Origin: Streptomyces sp. MBT53
GTDB lineage: Bacteria > Actinomycetota > Actinomycetes > Streptomycetales > Streptomycetaceae
Direction of reading: 5' to 3'
DNA: 64,000 nt
Assembly: GCF_016654115.1 (NCBI RefSeq)
Contig: NZ_JAEQAZ010000027.1
Coordinates: 1-64,000, forward strand
The notes below the pieces were generated by a model, which saw only the letters and a program-made list of their open reading frames with translations, searched no databases and was not told where the DNA came from. Numbering within the stretch: position 1 is the first letter of the stretch; the number at the start of each line of letters is the position of its first letter. Position numbers and translations under genes: made by a program. This document shows positions 63,525 to 64,000 of the stretch, piece after piece.

Positions 63525-64000
63525 AGCGCGGCTCCTACGAGGTCGAGTCCGGTGGTGAGCAGGGCGGTGAGGTCGGCCAGGTCGGCGGGCGTGGGGTCGG
63601 TCAGCGGGGCGCGCACGGGGCCCACCGGGCGGCCTCGCAGCCGGGCCGCCGCCTTGACCAGGGAGACGGCGTATCCCGGTACCCGGTCGCGGAGTTCGAC
63701 GAACGGGACGTAGAACTCGCGGAGCAGTTTCTCGACCGTCTTGTCGTCGCCGTCCCGCAGCGCGGCGAAGAAGGCGTTCGCGATCTCGGGGGCGAAGGCG
63801 TGCACGGCGGAGGAGTAGGCGGGGACGCCGACGGTGGCGTAGGCGCGGGCCTGGATCTCGGCGGTGGAGGCGCCGTTGAAGAAGAGGAAGCCCTCGGGGG
63901 CGGCGAGCGTGAGGCGTTGCAGCCGGTCGAGGTCGCTGTGGCCGTCCTTGAGGCCGATGACGCCGGGGATGCGTGCGATGCGCCTCAACGAGCTTGCGGT
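63521..64000 (-). CDS. kdgD: 5-dehydro-4-deoxyglucarate dehydratase, partial (DapA superfamily)
   Basis: This is the C-terminal 155 or more residues of a DHDPS-like enzyme; its 5' end lies beyond the window. The Schiff-base Lys is in VIGLKDGHSD. The product of GudD would be decarboxylated and dehydrated to 2-oxoglutarate semialdehyde, consistent with the adjoining gudD. No start codon is inside the window: the first complete in-frame codon near 63988 (TTG) is internal. Called from family and operon context. Confidence 0.87.
   Translation of the reverse strand, partial: TASSLRRIARIPGVIGLKDGHSDLDRLQRLTLAAPEGFLFFNGASTAEIQARAYATVGVPAYSSAVHAFAPEIANAFFAALRDGDDKTVEKLLREFYVPFVELRDRVPGYAVSLVKAAARLRGRPVGPVRAPLTDPTPADLADLTALLTTGLDLVGAAL

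Overview
The window is one stretch of a high-GC actinomycete chromosome, almost certainly Streptomyces. The evidence is very GC-rich codon wobble, many GTG starts, 4-bp ATGA/GTGA stop-start overlaps, a secreted GH18 chitinase behind DasR-like sites, and a gene order (glyS-znuACB-zur-uppS-recO ... leuA ... phoH-ybeY-CBS-mmcQ-cdd-like-era) that I remember as the S. coelicolor SCO2504-SCO2539 neighbourhood. No rRNA, tRNA, IS element or CRISPR array was seen. No gap between genes exceeds about 300 bases.

Region 1 (1-5.7 kb): an MFS exporter broken by a deletion, a small CxxC protein, a serine hydrolase, a TetR/aldo-keto reductase pair with a palindromic operator, and the chitinase. Region 2 (5.7-13 kb) is housekeeping: glyS, the zinc importer znuACB under a Zur box, zur, a YcxB-like membrane protein, uppS and recO. 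Here recO is preceded by a partial copy of its own 5' end, forming a coupled 43-codon leader. Region 3 (13-22 kb): a NarL-type two-component system followed by a six-gene same-strand block. Five of its genes match my memory of the uncharacterised actinobacterial SCO2521-SCO2525 families: a NNMT-like methyltransferase, a 612-aa protein, a ParA-like protein with a variant P-loop, and two proteins of unknown function. The sixth is a coiled-coil membrane protein.

Region 4 (22-28 kb) is accessory: GNAT, a frameshifted serine hydrolase back to back with a class A beta-lactamase, an AraC regulator, a methyltransferase, a tyrosine-phosphatase-like protein with its TetR regulator, and a divergent SnoaL-like gene. 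Region 5 (27.6-36.5 kb) reads as a sialic-acid scavenging module: a FadR-type regulator, a peptide-type ABC importer with a natural permease-ATPase fusion, a DapA/NanA-type aldolase and a secreted sialidase. Region 6 (36.5-41.4 kb): a second NarL-type system, an MMPL transporter and a TerB-like protein. Region 7 (41.5-50.2 kb): leuA with a leucine leader-peptide attenuator, a protealysin-like protease with its emfourin inhibitor, a beta-glucosidase/MFS operon, a toxin-antitoxin pair, and an epimerase with an XRE/MmyB regulator.

Region 8 (50.2-59.9 kb): the phoH-ybeY-CBS-mmcQ-cdd-like block is separated from era by an amtB-glnK pair and a three-gene cell-surface locus (DUF916-like membrane protein, WxL-like surface protein, small exported protein). 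The two exported-protein genes share a palindromic motif. Region 9 (60-64 kb): an orphan FAD-binding subunit of molybdenum-hydroxylase type, a PfkB kinase, and a glucarate pathway (gudD and a partial kdgD) cut by the window end.
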